From NCBI RefSeq assembly GCF_026151205.1, contig NC_087078.1:4295675-4359674 (forward strand): a DNA stretch of 64,000 bases, given 5' to 3'. Both the position numbers and the translations under genes were made by a program. Below the pieces are notes generated by a model. That model did no database searches. It was not told where the DNA came from and saw only the letters and a program-made list of their open reading frames with translations. The stretch is from Bolinopsis microptera (Eukaryota; Ctenophora; Tentaculata; Lobata; Bolinopsidae). Positions 24,601-39,600 of the stretch are shown in pieces (the stretch's first letter is position 1; every line of letters starts with the position of its first letter).

Positions 24601-27600
24601 ACTGGATGATGGAGTGCTTGTTGAAGTAGACGTTGCAGTGCTACTACATGATGGAGTGGTGGTGGAAGAAGGAGTGGTGGTTGAAGTAGATGTTGATTGT
24701 GTAGGGGTTGGTGTTCGAGGACTTGATGTCGAAGTACTACTGGATGATGGAGTGCTGGTTGACGTAGATGTTGAACTGCTACTAGATGATGGAGTGGTGC
24801 TGGAAGAAGGAGTGCTGGTTGAAGTAGATGTTGAAGTGATGGTTGAAGTAAATGTTGATTGTGTAGGGGTTGGTGTTTGAGTACTTGATGTCGAAGTACT
24901 ACTGGATGATGGAGTGCTGGTTGACGTAGATGTTGAACTGCTACTAGATGATGGAGTGGTGCTGGAAGAAGGAGTGGTGGTTGAAGTAGATGTTGAAGAT
25001 GATGGAGTGCTGGTTGAAGTAGATGTTGATTGTGTAGGGGTTGGTGTTTGAGTACTTGATGTTGAAGTGCTACTGGATGAAGCAGTGGTGCTTGAAGTGG
25101 ATGTTGATTGTGTAGATGTTGGTGTGATATTTGGTGTGGATGTTATGGTAGTTGAAGATGAACTTGAGGGTGTAGTAGTTGAAGTGGATGAAGATGTTGT
25201 GCTGGTCACTGTGCTAGAAGAGCTAGAGGTTGTTGTTGTTGAGGATGATGTTGTGCTTGATGAACTGGAAGGTGTTGTTGTACTGGATGAGCTTGATGGA
25301 GTGGTGGTGGAAGTATATGTTGATTGTGTAGGGGTTGGTGTTTGAGTACTTGATGTCGAAGTACTACTGGATGATGGAGTGCTGGTTGTAGTAGATGTTG
25401 AAGTGCTACTAGATGATGGAGTGCTGGTGGAAGAAGGAGTGGTGGTTGAAGTAGATGTTGAAGATGATGGAGTTGTGGTTGAAGTAGATGTTGATTGTGT
25501 AGGGGTTGGTGTTTGAGTACTTGATGTCGAAGTGCTACTGGATGATGGAGTGCTGGTTGAAGTAGATGTTGAAGATGATGGAGTACTGGTTGAAGTAGAT
25601 GTTGATTGTGTAGGGGTTGGTGTTTGAGTACTTGATGTTGAAGTGCTACTGGATGATGGAGTGCTGGTTGAAGTAGATGTTGAAGATGATGGAGTACTGG
25701 TTGAAGTAGATGTTGATTGTGTAGGGGTTGGTGTTTGAGTACTTGATATTGAAGTGCTACTAGATGATGGAGTGGTGCTAGAAGAAGGAGTGGTGGTAGA
25801 AGTAGATGTTGAAGGTGATGGAGTGCTGGTTGAAGTAGATGTTGATTGTGTAGGGGTTGGTGTTTGAGTACTTGATGTTGAAGTGCTACTGGATGAAGGA
25901 GTGGTGCTTGAAGTAGATGTTAATTGTGTAGATGTTGGTGTGATATTTGGTGTGGATGTTATGGCAGTTGAAGATGAACTTGAGGGTGTAGTAGTTGAAG
26001 TGGATGAAGATGTTGTGCTGGTCACTGTGCTAGAAGAGCTAGAGGCTGTTGTTGTTGAGGATGATGTTGTGCTTGATGAACTGGAAGGTGTTGTTGTACT
26101 GGATGAGCTTGATGGAGTGGTGGTGGAAGTATATGTTGATTGTGTAGGGGTTGGTGTTTGAGTACTTGATGTCGAAGTACTACTGGATGATGGAGTGCTG
26201 GTTGTAGTAAATGTTGAAGTGCTACTAGATGATGGAGTGCTGGTGGAAGAAGGAGTGGTGGTTGAAGTAGATGTTGAAGATGATGGAGTGGTGGTTGAAG
26301 TAGATGTTGATTGTGTAGGGGTTGGTGTTTGAGTACTTGATGTCGAAGTGCTACTGGATGATGGTGTGCTGGTTGAAGTAGATGTTGAAGATGATGGAGT
26401 ACTGGTTGAAGTAGATGTTGATTGTGTAGGGGTTGGTGTTTGAGAACTTGATGTTGAAGTGCTACTGGATGATGGAGTGCTAGTGGAAGTTGATGTTGAA
26501 GTGCTACTAGATGATGGAGTGGTGCTAGAAGAGGAAGTGGTGGTTGAAGTAGATGTTGAAGATGATGGAGTGGTGGTTGAAGTAGATGTTGATTGTGTAG
26601 GGGTTGGTGTTTGAGTACTTGATGTCGAAGTGCTACTGGATGATGGAGTGCTGGTTGTAGTAGATGTTGAACTGCTACTAGATGATGGAGTGGTGCTGGA
26701 AGAAAGAGTGGTGGTTGAAGTAGATGTTGAAGATGATGGAGTGCTGGTTGAAGTAGATGTTGATTGTGTAGGGGTTGGTGTTTGAGTACTTGATGTTGAA
26801 GTGCTACTTGATGAAGGAGTGGTGCTTGAAGTAGATGTTGATTGTGTAGATGTTGGTGTGATATTTGGTGTGGATGTTATGGTAGTTGAAGATGAACTTG
26901 AGGGTGTAGAAGTTGAAGTGGATGAAGATGTTGTGCTGGTCACTGTGCTAGAAGAGCTAGAGGCTGTTGTTGTTGAGGATGATGTTGGGCTTGATGAACT
27001 GGAAGGTGTTGTTGTACTGGATGAGCTTGATGGAGTGGTGGTGGAAGTATATGTTGATTGTGTAGGGGTTGGTGTTTGAGTACTTGATGTCGAAGTACTA
27101 CTGGATGATGGAGTGCTGGTTGTAGTAGATGTTGAAGTGCTACTAGATGATTGAGTGCTGGTGGAAGAAGGAGTGGTGGTTGAAGTAGATGTTGAAGATG
27201 ATGGAGTGCTGGTTGAAGTAGATGTCGATTGTGTAGGGGTTGGTGTTTGAGTACTTGATATCGAAGTACTACTGGATGAAGGAGTGGTGCTTGAAGTAGA
27301 TGTTGAAGATGATGGAGTACTGGTTGAAGTAGATGTTGATTGTGTAGGGGTTGGTGTTTGAGTACTTGATGTTGAAGTGCTACTGGATGATGGAGTGCTG
27401 GTGGAAGTTGATGTTGAAGTGCTACTGGATGATGGAGTGGTGCTAGAAGAGGGAGTGGTGGTTGAAGTAGATGTTGAAGATGATGGAGTGCTGGTTGAAG
27501 TAGATGTTGATTGTGTAGGGGTTGGTGTTTGAGTACTTGATGTCGAAGTGCTACTGGATGATGGAGTGCTGGTTGACGTAGATGTTGAACTGCTACTAGA

Positions 27601-30600
27601 TGATGGAGTGGTGCTGGAAGAAGGAGTGGTGGTTGAAGTAGATGTTGAAGATGATGGAGTGGTGGTTGAAGTAGATGTTGATTGTGTAGGGGTTGGTGTT
27701 TGAGTACTTGATGTTGAAGTGCTACTTGATGAAGGAGTGGTGCTTGAAGTAGATGTTGATTGTGTAGATGTTGGTGTGATATTTGGTGTGGATGTTATGG
27801 TAGTTGAAGATGAACTTGAGGGTGTAGTAGTTGAAGTGGATGAAGATGTTGTGCTGGTCAATGTGCTAGAAGAGCTAGAGGCTGTTGTTGTTGAGGATGA
27901 TGTTGTGCTTGATGAACTGGAAGGTGTTGTTGCACTGGATGAGCTTGATGGTGTTGTTGTTGAGGATGATGTTGTGCTTGATGAACTTGATGGTGTTGTT
28001 GTTGAGGATGATGTTGTGCTTGATGAACTGGAAGGTCTTGTTGTGCTAGAAGAGCTAGAGGCTGTTGTTGTTGAGGATGATGTTGTGCTTGATGAAATGG
28101 AAGGTGTTGTTGTGCTGGAAGAGCTTGATGGTGTTGTTGTTGAGGATGATGTTGTGCTAAAAGAGCTTGATGGTGTTGTTGTTGAGGATGATGTTGTGCT
28201 TGATGAACTGGAAGGTGTTGTTGTGCTGGAAGAGCTTGATGGTGTTGTTGTTGAGGATGATGTTGTGCTAGAAGAGCTTGATGGCGAGGTTGTTGTTGAT
28301 GAAGTTGTCGAAAAAGAACTGGAGGGAGTCGTTGTGGATGACGATGACGTGCTTGATGAGTGAGATGGGGTATATGAAGGTGTTGTTGTGGTTGATGTTG
28401 ATGTTGTTGATGATCCACTAGTGCAATATTCAGCTTTTAATTCCAGTTTTCCTCGTTCTTTTTTAGCAATTTTCAAAAGATGTCCAGGAGCATTTTCGTT
28501 CATAGCTTTGAGCATCAGTCCATATTTCATAAGGTGGAGGTTATCTGAAAATTAAATTTCAGTCTAAGATATGCTCATGTCTTAATAACTTTCTGATCTC
28601 TGTTGGAACATCGTTCAACAATCAACAGGTGAATTCAGTTAGATTAGATAGATTAATGAAATTAAAAATGTCAGTTATATTAAGTAAATTTATTATTTTA
28701 CCTCCTTTCATCGAGATTGTTTTGATAATTGGCGAGGCAAGATAATCCTGTCGTGTGTAAGAAAACTTTCCTTTTTGACTGGGATACCTACGAATGAATT
28801 AAATAATATTAGAATATTTTAAGTAAGTACTCGTTGTATTCGGTAAGATGATACGTTTTAATTAACACTATCTCATAGTGTTTATTGTCGTTACTTTAAC
28901 AAGGATTTTTGCCATTTACACTTTCAGTTATTGGATACAGCAGCGTTTTTTTAAATTTTTAATAATCAAGACACTTATTTTACTTCGGTGTATTCCAACA
29001 GCCACATTGTTACACAAGTGCAACCAGCCAATTACAGGAAGCTGAAGGATTTATTTGGCCATTGACGGTTAAGGTAGTGTGTACCATACCTTCTTCGCCC
29101 GAGACTTTGCTGCAATGTGCAGCTCCTCATTTAACCCTCACACCCGATTTCTCGAGTATTCGGCTGAGTAGACCGGGGGGCTGCATAGACCACTCAGGAT
29201 CCTTAGCTAAACGTCAACGACGCTCACCCCACGACCCTAGGCAGACAGTGGGTTTCGAACTCGCAAACTCACGATTTGCAAAGATGACGTTCTAACCAAC
29301 GGCGCTACCTGGCCGTTAATTAGATCGATTAATGAATTTTCTTATCGGGTTTATCATTTAAATTTCGGAGATAATACGAATTCTGCTTGCAAGAATGGTT
29401 ATCTCAAATAGTTTGCAGGCTCCATGATATAGTTTAACGAAGAATTCAAGCTTCAAATCGAGTGCTTTCCTTCGTGTCCAAAGACGACATATTATTATTA
29501 ATCATACTGGTTAAAAGGTTATAACGTCATTCATGATTAAACCAAACCAAAGAAGTTCCGATCACCAATGGTATAACTCTCACGGTTTGCGTGTAAAAGT
29601 AGGTGTATCGTGTAAAAGTAGGTGTATAGAATATAGATGTTAGTAAAATGGATAACCTGTCCAGTTTAAGATCATCTCCCATAGGCTTAGCCCAGGGGTT
29701 GTCCTCGTTAACATTAGTGGGATCCCACTCTCTCCGAACGATGAACGCACTGACCACTCTCCCGATCATCTGTTCGTCTCTGTAGTCCGCTATCTCAGAC
29801 CTTTTGGTCCCTACTATTGGCACCTGACGAATTTGTATTTTAGTTAACTGGTTATCGATTAGAATAGTTAGTTTTTATTTTTATTGCTAGCACAATCTTT
29901 GTTTTACGCTTTGAGGCAAATGAAATAAGGCTTACTTTGGTGCGTTAATATCCTAGCTGAATTTGAGTATTGGAAAAATTAAGAAAGTGAAAGGGGACCT
30001 GGATGCAAATGGAGTTTACAGTCTCTAGCGGAACATTCTCCAGATCGAACCGAATAAGAGAACGGAACCTATCATTGAAGCCTTCTGTTTTACCAATGTA
30101 TAGGTAATTCTCACTACTGTGATCCTCTATTGCGTTAGTGTAGTAGGTAGAGTGCTTGATCGGCAGATCCACGATTCTCTCTCCTGATATTTGAGTTGCA
30201 AATTGATTGAAATGAAATTGAAGTTTGGTAATCGTTTTTCGCTCTTATGAGTGGGTCGATCATATATTTTGATGATAGTTGGTGACGAAGTGAGAGTATC
30301 CACTATCCACTCAGTGTTTCAAAAAAAATTAGTTGTCGACGTTTCGGCAACATGCCTTTGTCAAATTTGACTAAACACTGAGTGGAGACTTTCACTTCCT
30401 CACTAACTATCATCAAAAGAAACTGAAGTTTAATAATATTATTTACAAAACTATCTAACTACTATCTGACAAAACAGAACGGGTTTGAATTTGTCATTAA
30501 AATGAAGCAGCGATGAGATTTAGCCAAATATGTGCAACTTGCATGATATCGCTGTATGGAAAATAATGTGCATTGTGCAACTTTCATAAAATAACTTTTA

Positions 30601-33600
30601 AAATATAAAGCTTTTATAATAAGTGCGAGGTATCACACGGTCGCAAGCTATTAAAATATAAGGTGCATTTGTTTCATAAAGATTGAAGATAAGTCGACCT
30701 ACACTGTACCGCAGCACAGCATTTGTTAAGATTGCGTACACTGTACCGCAGCACAGAATTTGCATTTGTTAAAATCGCGTACACTGTACCGCAGCACAGC
30801 ATTTGTTAAGATTGCGTACACTGTACCGCAGCACAGAATTTGCATTTGTTAAGATCGCGTACACTGTACCGCAGGACAGCATTTGTTAAGATCGCGTACA
30901 CTGTACCGCAGCACAGCATTTGTTAAGATCAGTACGTACAGTAGGGGTTTCAAATACCTCAAATTAGCCACCGTCATAGTGTGATTATCCTTTTTAGGGT
31001 TACTGTTAGAGTCGAAAATTGGGATCAATTGTTTCGGTTTATACCAGGTAAAGCCTAGCGATTTTAATTTATGCTTATGTAAACCTTAAGGCTTCATAAG
31101 CTAAACGGTTGGGAGTTTGTAAGATATAATTACTCATAAGTAGTGACAAATAGCCGGTAACGTACGCTAAACGGTTGGGAGTTTGTAAGATATTACTCAT
31201 AAGTAGTATGTGACAAATAGCCGGTAACGTACGGAGTTTATAACCTCCAGGCCATTCAGCTCAACCACAACGCGTGATCTTGAAAATGCAAGGAGATAAT
31301 CTGTTCAGCAGTTTTACATCATAAACGCTGGATTTGTTTGTCTGGTGCGTGCAGTGCAGAGTATTACCTTTTTAAGACTTATACGCCTTACCTCCTTTAT
31401 TTTGTGTTTAAAATTGGTCCCACTAAATCACTTGCCAAGGATGTTTAATTTTGTTACAAAAAGACATCAATCAATGTACTTTTCGATGCAGGTTGCGAAA
31501 TACTCCCATGATATAAGGTTACAAAATTTCTCCCAGATCCTACTATACGATTGTTGTTGTTGTTGAAATGTAAGAAAACATTTTTAAATCCATGGTATGC
31601 TACGGAGTGAACGGACGCAGATGATTATTTCCAGATTCTAGTGTAGGTAGTTTTATCAATTTCAATACTTTCAACACTATATTACTACTATATAGCAATG
31701 AAAAAGAAAGAATTACCGGGCTTTATAAAGCCGTACTCAAACATTGCTGTGATTTCTCTGCTATTGTAGCGCTTATTATCAATATTTCGGCTGACAATAA
31801 ATATGTTGAAACCAACAAAAGAACACTCCGGAGAGACAGGGAGCATTATAAATAAATCATTATGAGACATGAATAATGCATGAATAATGCAAGATTGGTT
31901 TTACATATTGCCCTGCATTCTAATAGTCAGTCATAGGAAAATGAACTAATTTATTATTGCTTCGTTCTTCTTTGTACGGTAATTTAAGCTTTTGAGTGTT
32001 TGTAGCCATATATTTGTCTCCAATCCATTGTCAACACCATTAGATATGATTTTCTTTAAAATTTCCAGATAAGACGGGTACTGACAATATGTGCAAATTT
32101 GATTTACAAATATTTTCTTGTCTTTGCAGTGATGTAATTCAAATTTTGCACATAAGCATTCTATTTGTCCAACCTTGCACAGATTATTATAGTAATAGTA
32201 TAGTAGCGCGCCATGGATTATAAAATATTTTCTTGTGTTTCGACGGATATCTCAAATTTGACACTTTTAAATTCAACCAAACTCGCATATATTGTTTGTC
32301 GTAGTTTGAAAAAATTGTATAGCAGAATTTTGCGACAATCGACTGCGTTCCATAAAATTCGCTAATCTTCTTGTCATGTTTGAAGTAATCATATCTCAAA
32401 TCTCGAAAGTGACGTATATTAAATTTTGAGATACCACGATTCATTTATAATTATAGCACTGAATACATATTTACTGATATTCTGGAGTCCCGTCATCTTT
32501 CAGTTAAGTTTAATATCAGTTTATTTTAGTTATTAAACTTTACTACATAACTTTAATATGAACATAGCAAGCGCTAACATTGTTGTTGTTGTGCAATATC
32601 TAAACACTGACCGTGTGGGCACGAACAGTGCTCATGGTGATCTGGCGTTGTCACGTGCGGCGTGGTCGTCGTGGCAACCGGCGTAGTCGTCGTAGGGGTT
32701 GTCGTCGAGACGATACCTGAATATTTTGAAATTTAATATTTTCTGGAGAGAAGTAGTTGATGTTAATAATGGTTATATTAATGCTTATCAAACAAAGTTA
32801 CAACGAATTCTTTATGTAGTGCATCCTGGGTTTGGACAGGATATGCCCGTTTAAAATATTTCCATCACGTTACATTACATAATTCTCAATAAATGCTATA
32901 GATTTGTAGTGTTGTTATTAGTTTTAAAATAAAACACTTATTATCAGTTATACTTTAATATAACTGTCTTTGCAAGCAGTCAGCGTATTTAAAGTTAATA
33001 ATTCACGACGATAATATCAGTTCTAATAACTTCAGCCATGAGCACTTATTAGCTTTGCTGTCTCGCAACGATTTTGATTTGCTGTGAGCATTAAAGACAA
33101 TCACTGCATAGTAACCAGTTGTCATAGTAGCAGCTATCTTAGCAACAGTGTAAGACTAAATTGTGACTTAAAGGGGCCGGGGGTCTTCATCAAAATTCTC
33201 TCGAAATTGACTTTATAGTTGCTTCTGATAGAAAGGAGTGATATCTATCAGCTGTTTTTGATTCTATAGAAAAATATTGTTCTTAATCGGAGTTACTAGT
33301 TATCGCCGGTCAAAGGTCAGCGCTTACCTGGAAAAATCGTCAAAAAACGAGGTCCAAGTTTTTCAAAATCGAATAAAATACTTTCTAAGGCCTATTTCAT
33401 AATTTTGGCCTGACAATTTCTTTTAAATGGTTCTTAAAACATATTTTAAAAGTTTCAGGGTGATTGCTCGAAAACAGTTGGAGAAGACAGATTTTTAGAC
33501 TCGATTTTCAGGACGCGCGATTGAAATCGCTCGCGCGATTAATACAATTACACATATTCATAAGCGCTGATTTAAAAAAACGGCCCCCTCAAAATCTAAA

Positions 33601-36600
33601 TGTCACGTTTTATTACATGCATCTCACTCTGGACTTGTTTTTATTTAAAGTTTGGCCAGCACCTTTCTTTCACCGTGTTCGAAGTTTGGTCCATTTTGAT
33701 TAGAAATGTTTCTAAAAACGATTTGACTTTTATTAAAGCTTTAGCCACATAATCATATTCATATGCAATGTATTTGGCATTAGCGCAAATACAAAGTTAC
33801 CGCAGAAATAACCCTCTTCTATTTCAAATTATCTTAAATCATTTGTCGATCGACTAAAACTCACTAGTTGGTGTAATAGATGGTGTTAGAGTTACAGGTG
33901 TCCGTGTGATAGAGGTGATGAAGGAACTAGTGGTGGATGGCATCGTGGCTGGGAGAAAAGAAGGGTTAAAATTATACTGTTATCAGAATCTTAAATGGAC
34001 AAAAAATTCATTTTCTTTGATATTTATTAGATCTCAATTCTCAGCAATTACTCAGACTAATTAATTTAATTTGGGTGGTTAGTTTATATTTTATTCGTTG
34101 AAAGTTTTAAGGATTGTTAAGTGAATATCTGGTGTGCTTATGCCCCCTTTTTATTATTTATAGAGAATGGAACAGGAGGCAGTAACTAGAAGTTTCCAAG
34201 TTTGAACTAACTTGTGTGTTCCTTTTCACAGCTTTCCTCGCATTTGTCTCCGTTGAGGAAGAGGTGGTCAGGACACCGACACTGTTCCACGCATCTGTCG
34301 CTAGGCAACATGCACGTGCTGTCAGCACACGTGTTGTCAGGACACACTGGACCACAGGGATCATACACAAAGGGTGGTTTACAGCACAGCTCTGAGATAA
34401 TGTAGTTTTAGAAACCTAACAAACCTGGTTTTAGCACGATTTTGGATACACCGTATTAAGCTTCCTTCAAATAATAATCGAACGTATTAGTAAAACAGTA
34501 CCAAGTATACCACTTCCAACTATGGTCTGACATGCCACCATTTGTGAGTCCGTGAACTAAGTTTGTGGGTCTGATGTCTTTTTTCCGTTCGAAACGATAA
34601 AAATGTTTTATAGGGGCACCCCAAATCAGAGTTTTATTTGGGATGGGAGGCGGGAAAGGTGGAATTTGTAAATTAAAATTGTGATAAAATTGATAATTTA
34701 CCAAAGGTTCAAGAAACCGATAAAAAACGATTTTTTATTTTATAAGTTCGCAGTAAACCACTTAGCATTTGTATCGTTTTTAGCTTGTTATCAGCAGTCG
34801 TTATCTGCAAGTGTTACACACCACGCTAACCTGATGAATTTCTCTGTGGACTTACTACACACAGTGGAAAAGGATATGCAATCGGAGATTGGAAAGCTCA
34901 TGAAAGCCGTGAATGTCTCGTCCTTCTCTGATATCAACCAGGGTGTTCTACAAAAACTGCTTAAGGGTCCGCTTGTAAATTTCCTTAGCAGCATAGTAAA
35001 TTTAATGGACAGCAATATGAAGCTATGCAGGTCTGCAGCCAGCAAGATAGATCAGATGAAAACAGAACAGATAGACATGCAAAAGCAGCTGATAAACAGA
35101 CAGCAGAATCAGATCGAATCGGTGCAGAAAACTGTAAAGAATGAAATGAAAAGTTGGGCAGATGTCGTCAAGAAGAACAGCGTCCAAAACAATCAGCTGA
35201 CAACAAAAACTGCGAAAGAAGCCGTGCGATCAGTGAATAAAGAAGAAGAAAGATCGAGAAACTTGATTATCTACGGTTTGAAGGAGACGGAAGAAGGGGA
35301 GTGGGAGGACGTATTAGATATGGACCCTCTCCCGGACTCTTTCAAGTCAGTTTTTGCTGAGGCCGGCTGTCATTTTCCTGACACGGATGAGATATGCAGG
35401 ATTGGGAAGAAAGTTCCTGAGAAAACGCGACCAGTCAAAGTTCAGTTACAAAGCTCTAGCGATGTGGACATTATACTAAGGAATGCACACAAACTTAAAA
35501 CAAATGATGATTTTAAGTCAGTTTATCTTGCACCGGATAGGACAAGGGAGCAGAGAATACTACACAGTGGACTTGTCAAACAGATGAAAGAACTAATAAA
35601 GCAGGACAATAGCAAGCGTTATTTTATCAGAGACAATAAAGTTAATTGTGTTAGTGAGAGCTAGAGCCTTATCTACAAGTACACTGACTTGTTATCAGAA
35701 TTTATGAACTTTAATATGTTATGTTCACTTTCGTTATCTACGTGGTGATACAGTGTAGTTTTTACATAGTATGTATTTTAATTTAGTGTAAGTAGTGGCC
35801 GTTGTATTCTGTAAACCGTTTTTTAACGAGTTTTTTTTACGATGCAGTATTTTGTGAGGAGATTTAGGCAGCATGAACTGTGGCTCATATTTTATTATTT
35901 AAGCTGCTCTACGAGCACACACGCTAGCTAGTTGGTTTGTAGATAGTTAACAGTATTAGTTACTTAGTTAGTTAGTGTAAATTAGTATCAGTCAGGATCT
36001 GTTAGCACACAGAACTGTTAGTTTTCGCGAAGCAGGTCTGACTTTCATATATATTCTTATAGTAGACTTCATCATATAAATTTATTTTGAACTTAGTAAC
36101 AATTTCAGGGAATAAATAGAAATTTAAGATTTCATTTCTATTTTAATATTCACGTATATTAAATACAATTATATTGTTATGTATCATATGATTTTGTAAA
36201 CATTGGCCGGTGAACCAAAAACCGGTCCCCAAACAAACATAAAATGAAATCGTTTTTTATCGTTTTTTTTTCAAAAAGTGGTTAAGAACGTTTGTTATTC
36301 CGTCCAAGAAATAAACACTGTTAGTAGAAATAAAAACTGTCAGAGTTAACTAAGTAGCTTACCACACTCTTTAGTTGTAGATCTCCAATCAATGTTGACT
36401 CCATTGTCGCTACACTCCTTCGCAAATGTCGCTATTGCCTGTACACATAATTGATAATACACATAATAAACAATTGTTTGCATTTTATTGAATTTGATTT
36501 TACTATTGTTTTGACCAGAATTTACCACGTACAATGATCAAAGCTCCGCTTAGATCCGCTTAATAAAACTATTAAAAAACATAATAAACCAACAATTTGA

Positions 36601-39600
36601 TCACGAAATGTTTTCTATTCTTTGTAATTGTAAATATGACTTACGTCACAAAGGCATGTACAGTCGCCTCCAAGGTCGCACCCACAAACGTCATAGTAAC
36701 AGTTGTCATAGTAACGTTCGACATCTACAACACTGTGACACTCCTGTTGGATAAATATTTATTAAATAATAAAGCAATCACCTCGAGAGAATAAATAATA
36801 CATCAGTCCTGAACCCTGAATAGAGTCTAAATAGAAACTGGTTTATTGAATAAGCAATGTAAAAAGTTTACCTTGACATAAATAAATCAATGATAGCTAG
36901 CAAGTAGAACTATAAATCACCTTGAAGATATCACTCTTGAGGATATCACACTGAGTGCTAGCGAAAGGGGCTCTGAGAGGATGGACTTGACACGTGTGAA
37001 CCACGTTATCAGTGGTTACCTCCGGACACTGCTCCGACATCTTCCAGCTGGACGAGGTTATTTGTAAACATGGCAAATAGTGGGGTTCATTTGTCTTGTT
37101 GTGTCACAGAACTAGGGACAATCCTCGAATTTTCGTGACATTACTCAGGTGATAACGTTTAGATACTTTGCTTAATCGTTGTGGAACTTTGTTCGTGGAG
37201 CTCGCCAGCTTTTTATCGTTCGCACTTTCTCGATCAGTTAATTTAACTATAAGTTCTTGTGCAATATAAGTACAGATAAAATTCATTCCAGTCTGGCGAT
37301 CTGAAATGACGATATATCATTATCAGCATATTGAGCTGAACCTTTAAATAGTATTAACCTGTTTCCGAAGATGATTTGCGAAGCTGTAACCTCTCCCTGG
37401 TACGTTTTCATATCATCTGAGGGATCCAGATTAAAGTTCCCGCACATCCCCTCCAGCTGGCCCATCCACCGGGGATCTGCTGTTATGTACACACGTGTCA
37501 ACCCGTCCCAAGATACCTGTAATCAATATTCTTGTAATCAAGATACTTGTAATCAATATTCTTGTAATCAATATTCTTGTAATCAAGATACTTGTAATCA
37601 AGATACTTGTAATCAAGATACTTGTAATCAAGATACTTGTAGTTAAATCTACACTCTACAGTGAGTTAAATCTACAGTGAGTTAAATCTACATTGAGTTA
37701 AATCTACATTGAGTTAAATCTACAGTTAGTTAAATCTAGAGTTAGTTAAATCTACAGTGAGGTAAATCTACAGAGAGTTAAATCTACAGTGAGTTAAATC
37801 TACAGTGAGTTAAATCTACATTGAGTTAAATTTAGAGTTAGTTAAATCTACAGTGAGTTAAATCTACAGTGAGTTAAATCTACATTGAGTTAAATCTAGA
37901 GTTAGTTAAATCTACAGTGAGTTAAATCTACAGTGAGTTAAATCTACATTGAGTTAAATTTAGATTTAGTTAAATCTACAGTGAGTTAAATCTACAGTGA
38001 GTTAAATCTACATTGAGTTAAATCTACAGTGAGTTAAATCTACATTGAGTTAAATTTAGATTTAGTTAAATATACAGTGAGTTAAATCTACAGTGAGTTA
38101 AATCTACATTGAGTTAAATCTACAGTGAGTTAAATCTACATTGAGTTAAATCTACATTGAGTTAAATCTATATTGAGTTAAATCTACATTGAGTTAAATC
38201 TACATTGAGTTAAATTTAGAGTTAGTTAAATCTACAGTGAGTTAAATCTACAGTGAGTTAAATCTACAGTGAGTTAAATCTACATTGAGCAGTGATGCAC
38301 GCCGCCGCCGGACGCCGCCGCGCCGGCACATTTTCACACGCCGCCACGCCGATACCTCTCAAGTCGGCGTGGCGTGAAAGGGAATAGAAAGAGTATGGAG
38401 CCAGTCGGGGTTGATTTTGAACTCTAAGAGATCCAAATTGTAATTGTCCAACGACAATGTTAAGAGTTTGATTTTTCTTAAATATAATTGTAAAAACCAT
38501 CAAATATAATTGTAAAAACCACACTTATTACATCATTATTTCAAATTCATGCACGCACGTACGCCACAATTTTTGTGGGCCTGGAAATTCAAACCTAAAT
38601 TTTGACAAAATTATGTTCCACGCCGCCGAACGCCGCCACGCCGGGCCATTTTGGGCACGCCGCCGCCGGTTGGCGAAAAATGAACCGGCGTGCATCACTG
38701 ACATTGAGTTAAATCTACATTGAGTTAAATCTATAGTTAGTTAAATCTGGTGAGGGATATAAGATATATGCATGAATCTAGAGTACCTTTACCTCAGGTT
38801 TCATAAATTATCTATGAGTCATATCAAGCGTCGTAAGATTAAACTGTTCTGGTTCATATCATAACCTCATAAGTACTTATTTCATTAGCTCGTAACTCTA
38901 AGATTCTAATGGTTACCTGTGTCTTTAAATAGCAGCTGTCAAATGTGATCAGCTGATTGCGATTATCAGTACCTCAGTTCTTAGTTCATTTCATATGTTA
39001 TGCGAGAGGTTTTAAATCTCAAGTCTACAAAACCATCATATTAATATGTTTACTCAGCAGGAGAATGACTATGCTGGAGATCGTGCTATATATACCATCC
39101 TGAGCAGCATTAAACTATCAAGGTTAACTAAATCTGGCTGCATAGCCTCAATAGGCTCATAAGTAATACTGGCGAACAAAATTGAATTATTTGTTACTAA
39201 GTGGGAACAAGTAAGATACATCTATTGTCCATCCTTTCAACTGATAAAGTCACAAGATACTTGTAATCAAGGTTAAGTAAAATAATGGTTGCAAAATAGA
39301 GACTCGGGTACCATAATGAAAGGTACAAAAGTATTATGAGTGCAAAATGATGACACAATAGTTACTGACTACACTATTATTATAGCAGGGAACTGATAAT
39401 GGTGTTAATAATAATACATTAAAGCCACACTCACGTCGATACCAAATGGTGTCATTAAAAACAGTTGGAATCCAATCATCGCTATCGTGTATCCGTGCTG
39501 TTTACTCCTGAAAGATTTGTTGTCTTTCTGCTCCGACGTTTAATATAGTTAGCATACGCAATCCGATCTATCACTATCAGCATAGTCATAACAAACAGCA

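Noticed and set aside
21842-28363. Many plus-strand open frames opposite the mucin exon
   Set aside because: They mirror the Ser/Thr/Pro repeat codons, have no independent starts or domains and recur with the repeats.
29220-29320. Possible tRNA gene on the minus strand
   Set aside because: Box A and box B are present, but the cloverleaf is poor and a SINE body follows; better read as a tRNA-derived SINE.
37371-37680. Cys-Asn-Gln and Ile-Leu-Val repeat frames near a VWD exon
   Set aside because: These are translations of the 15-bp intronic repeat.
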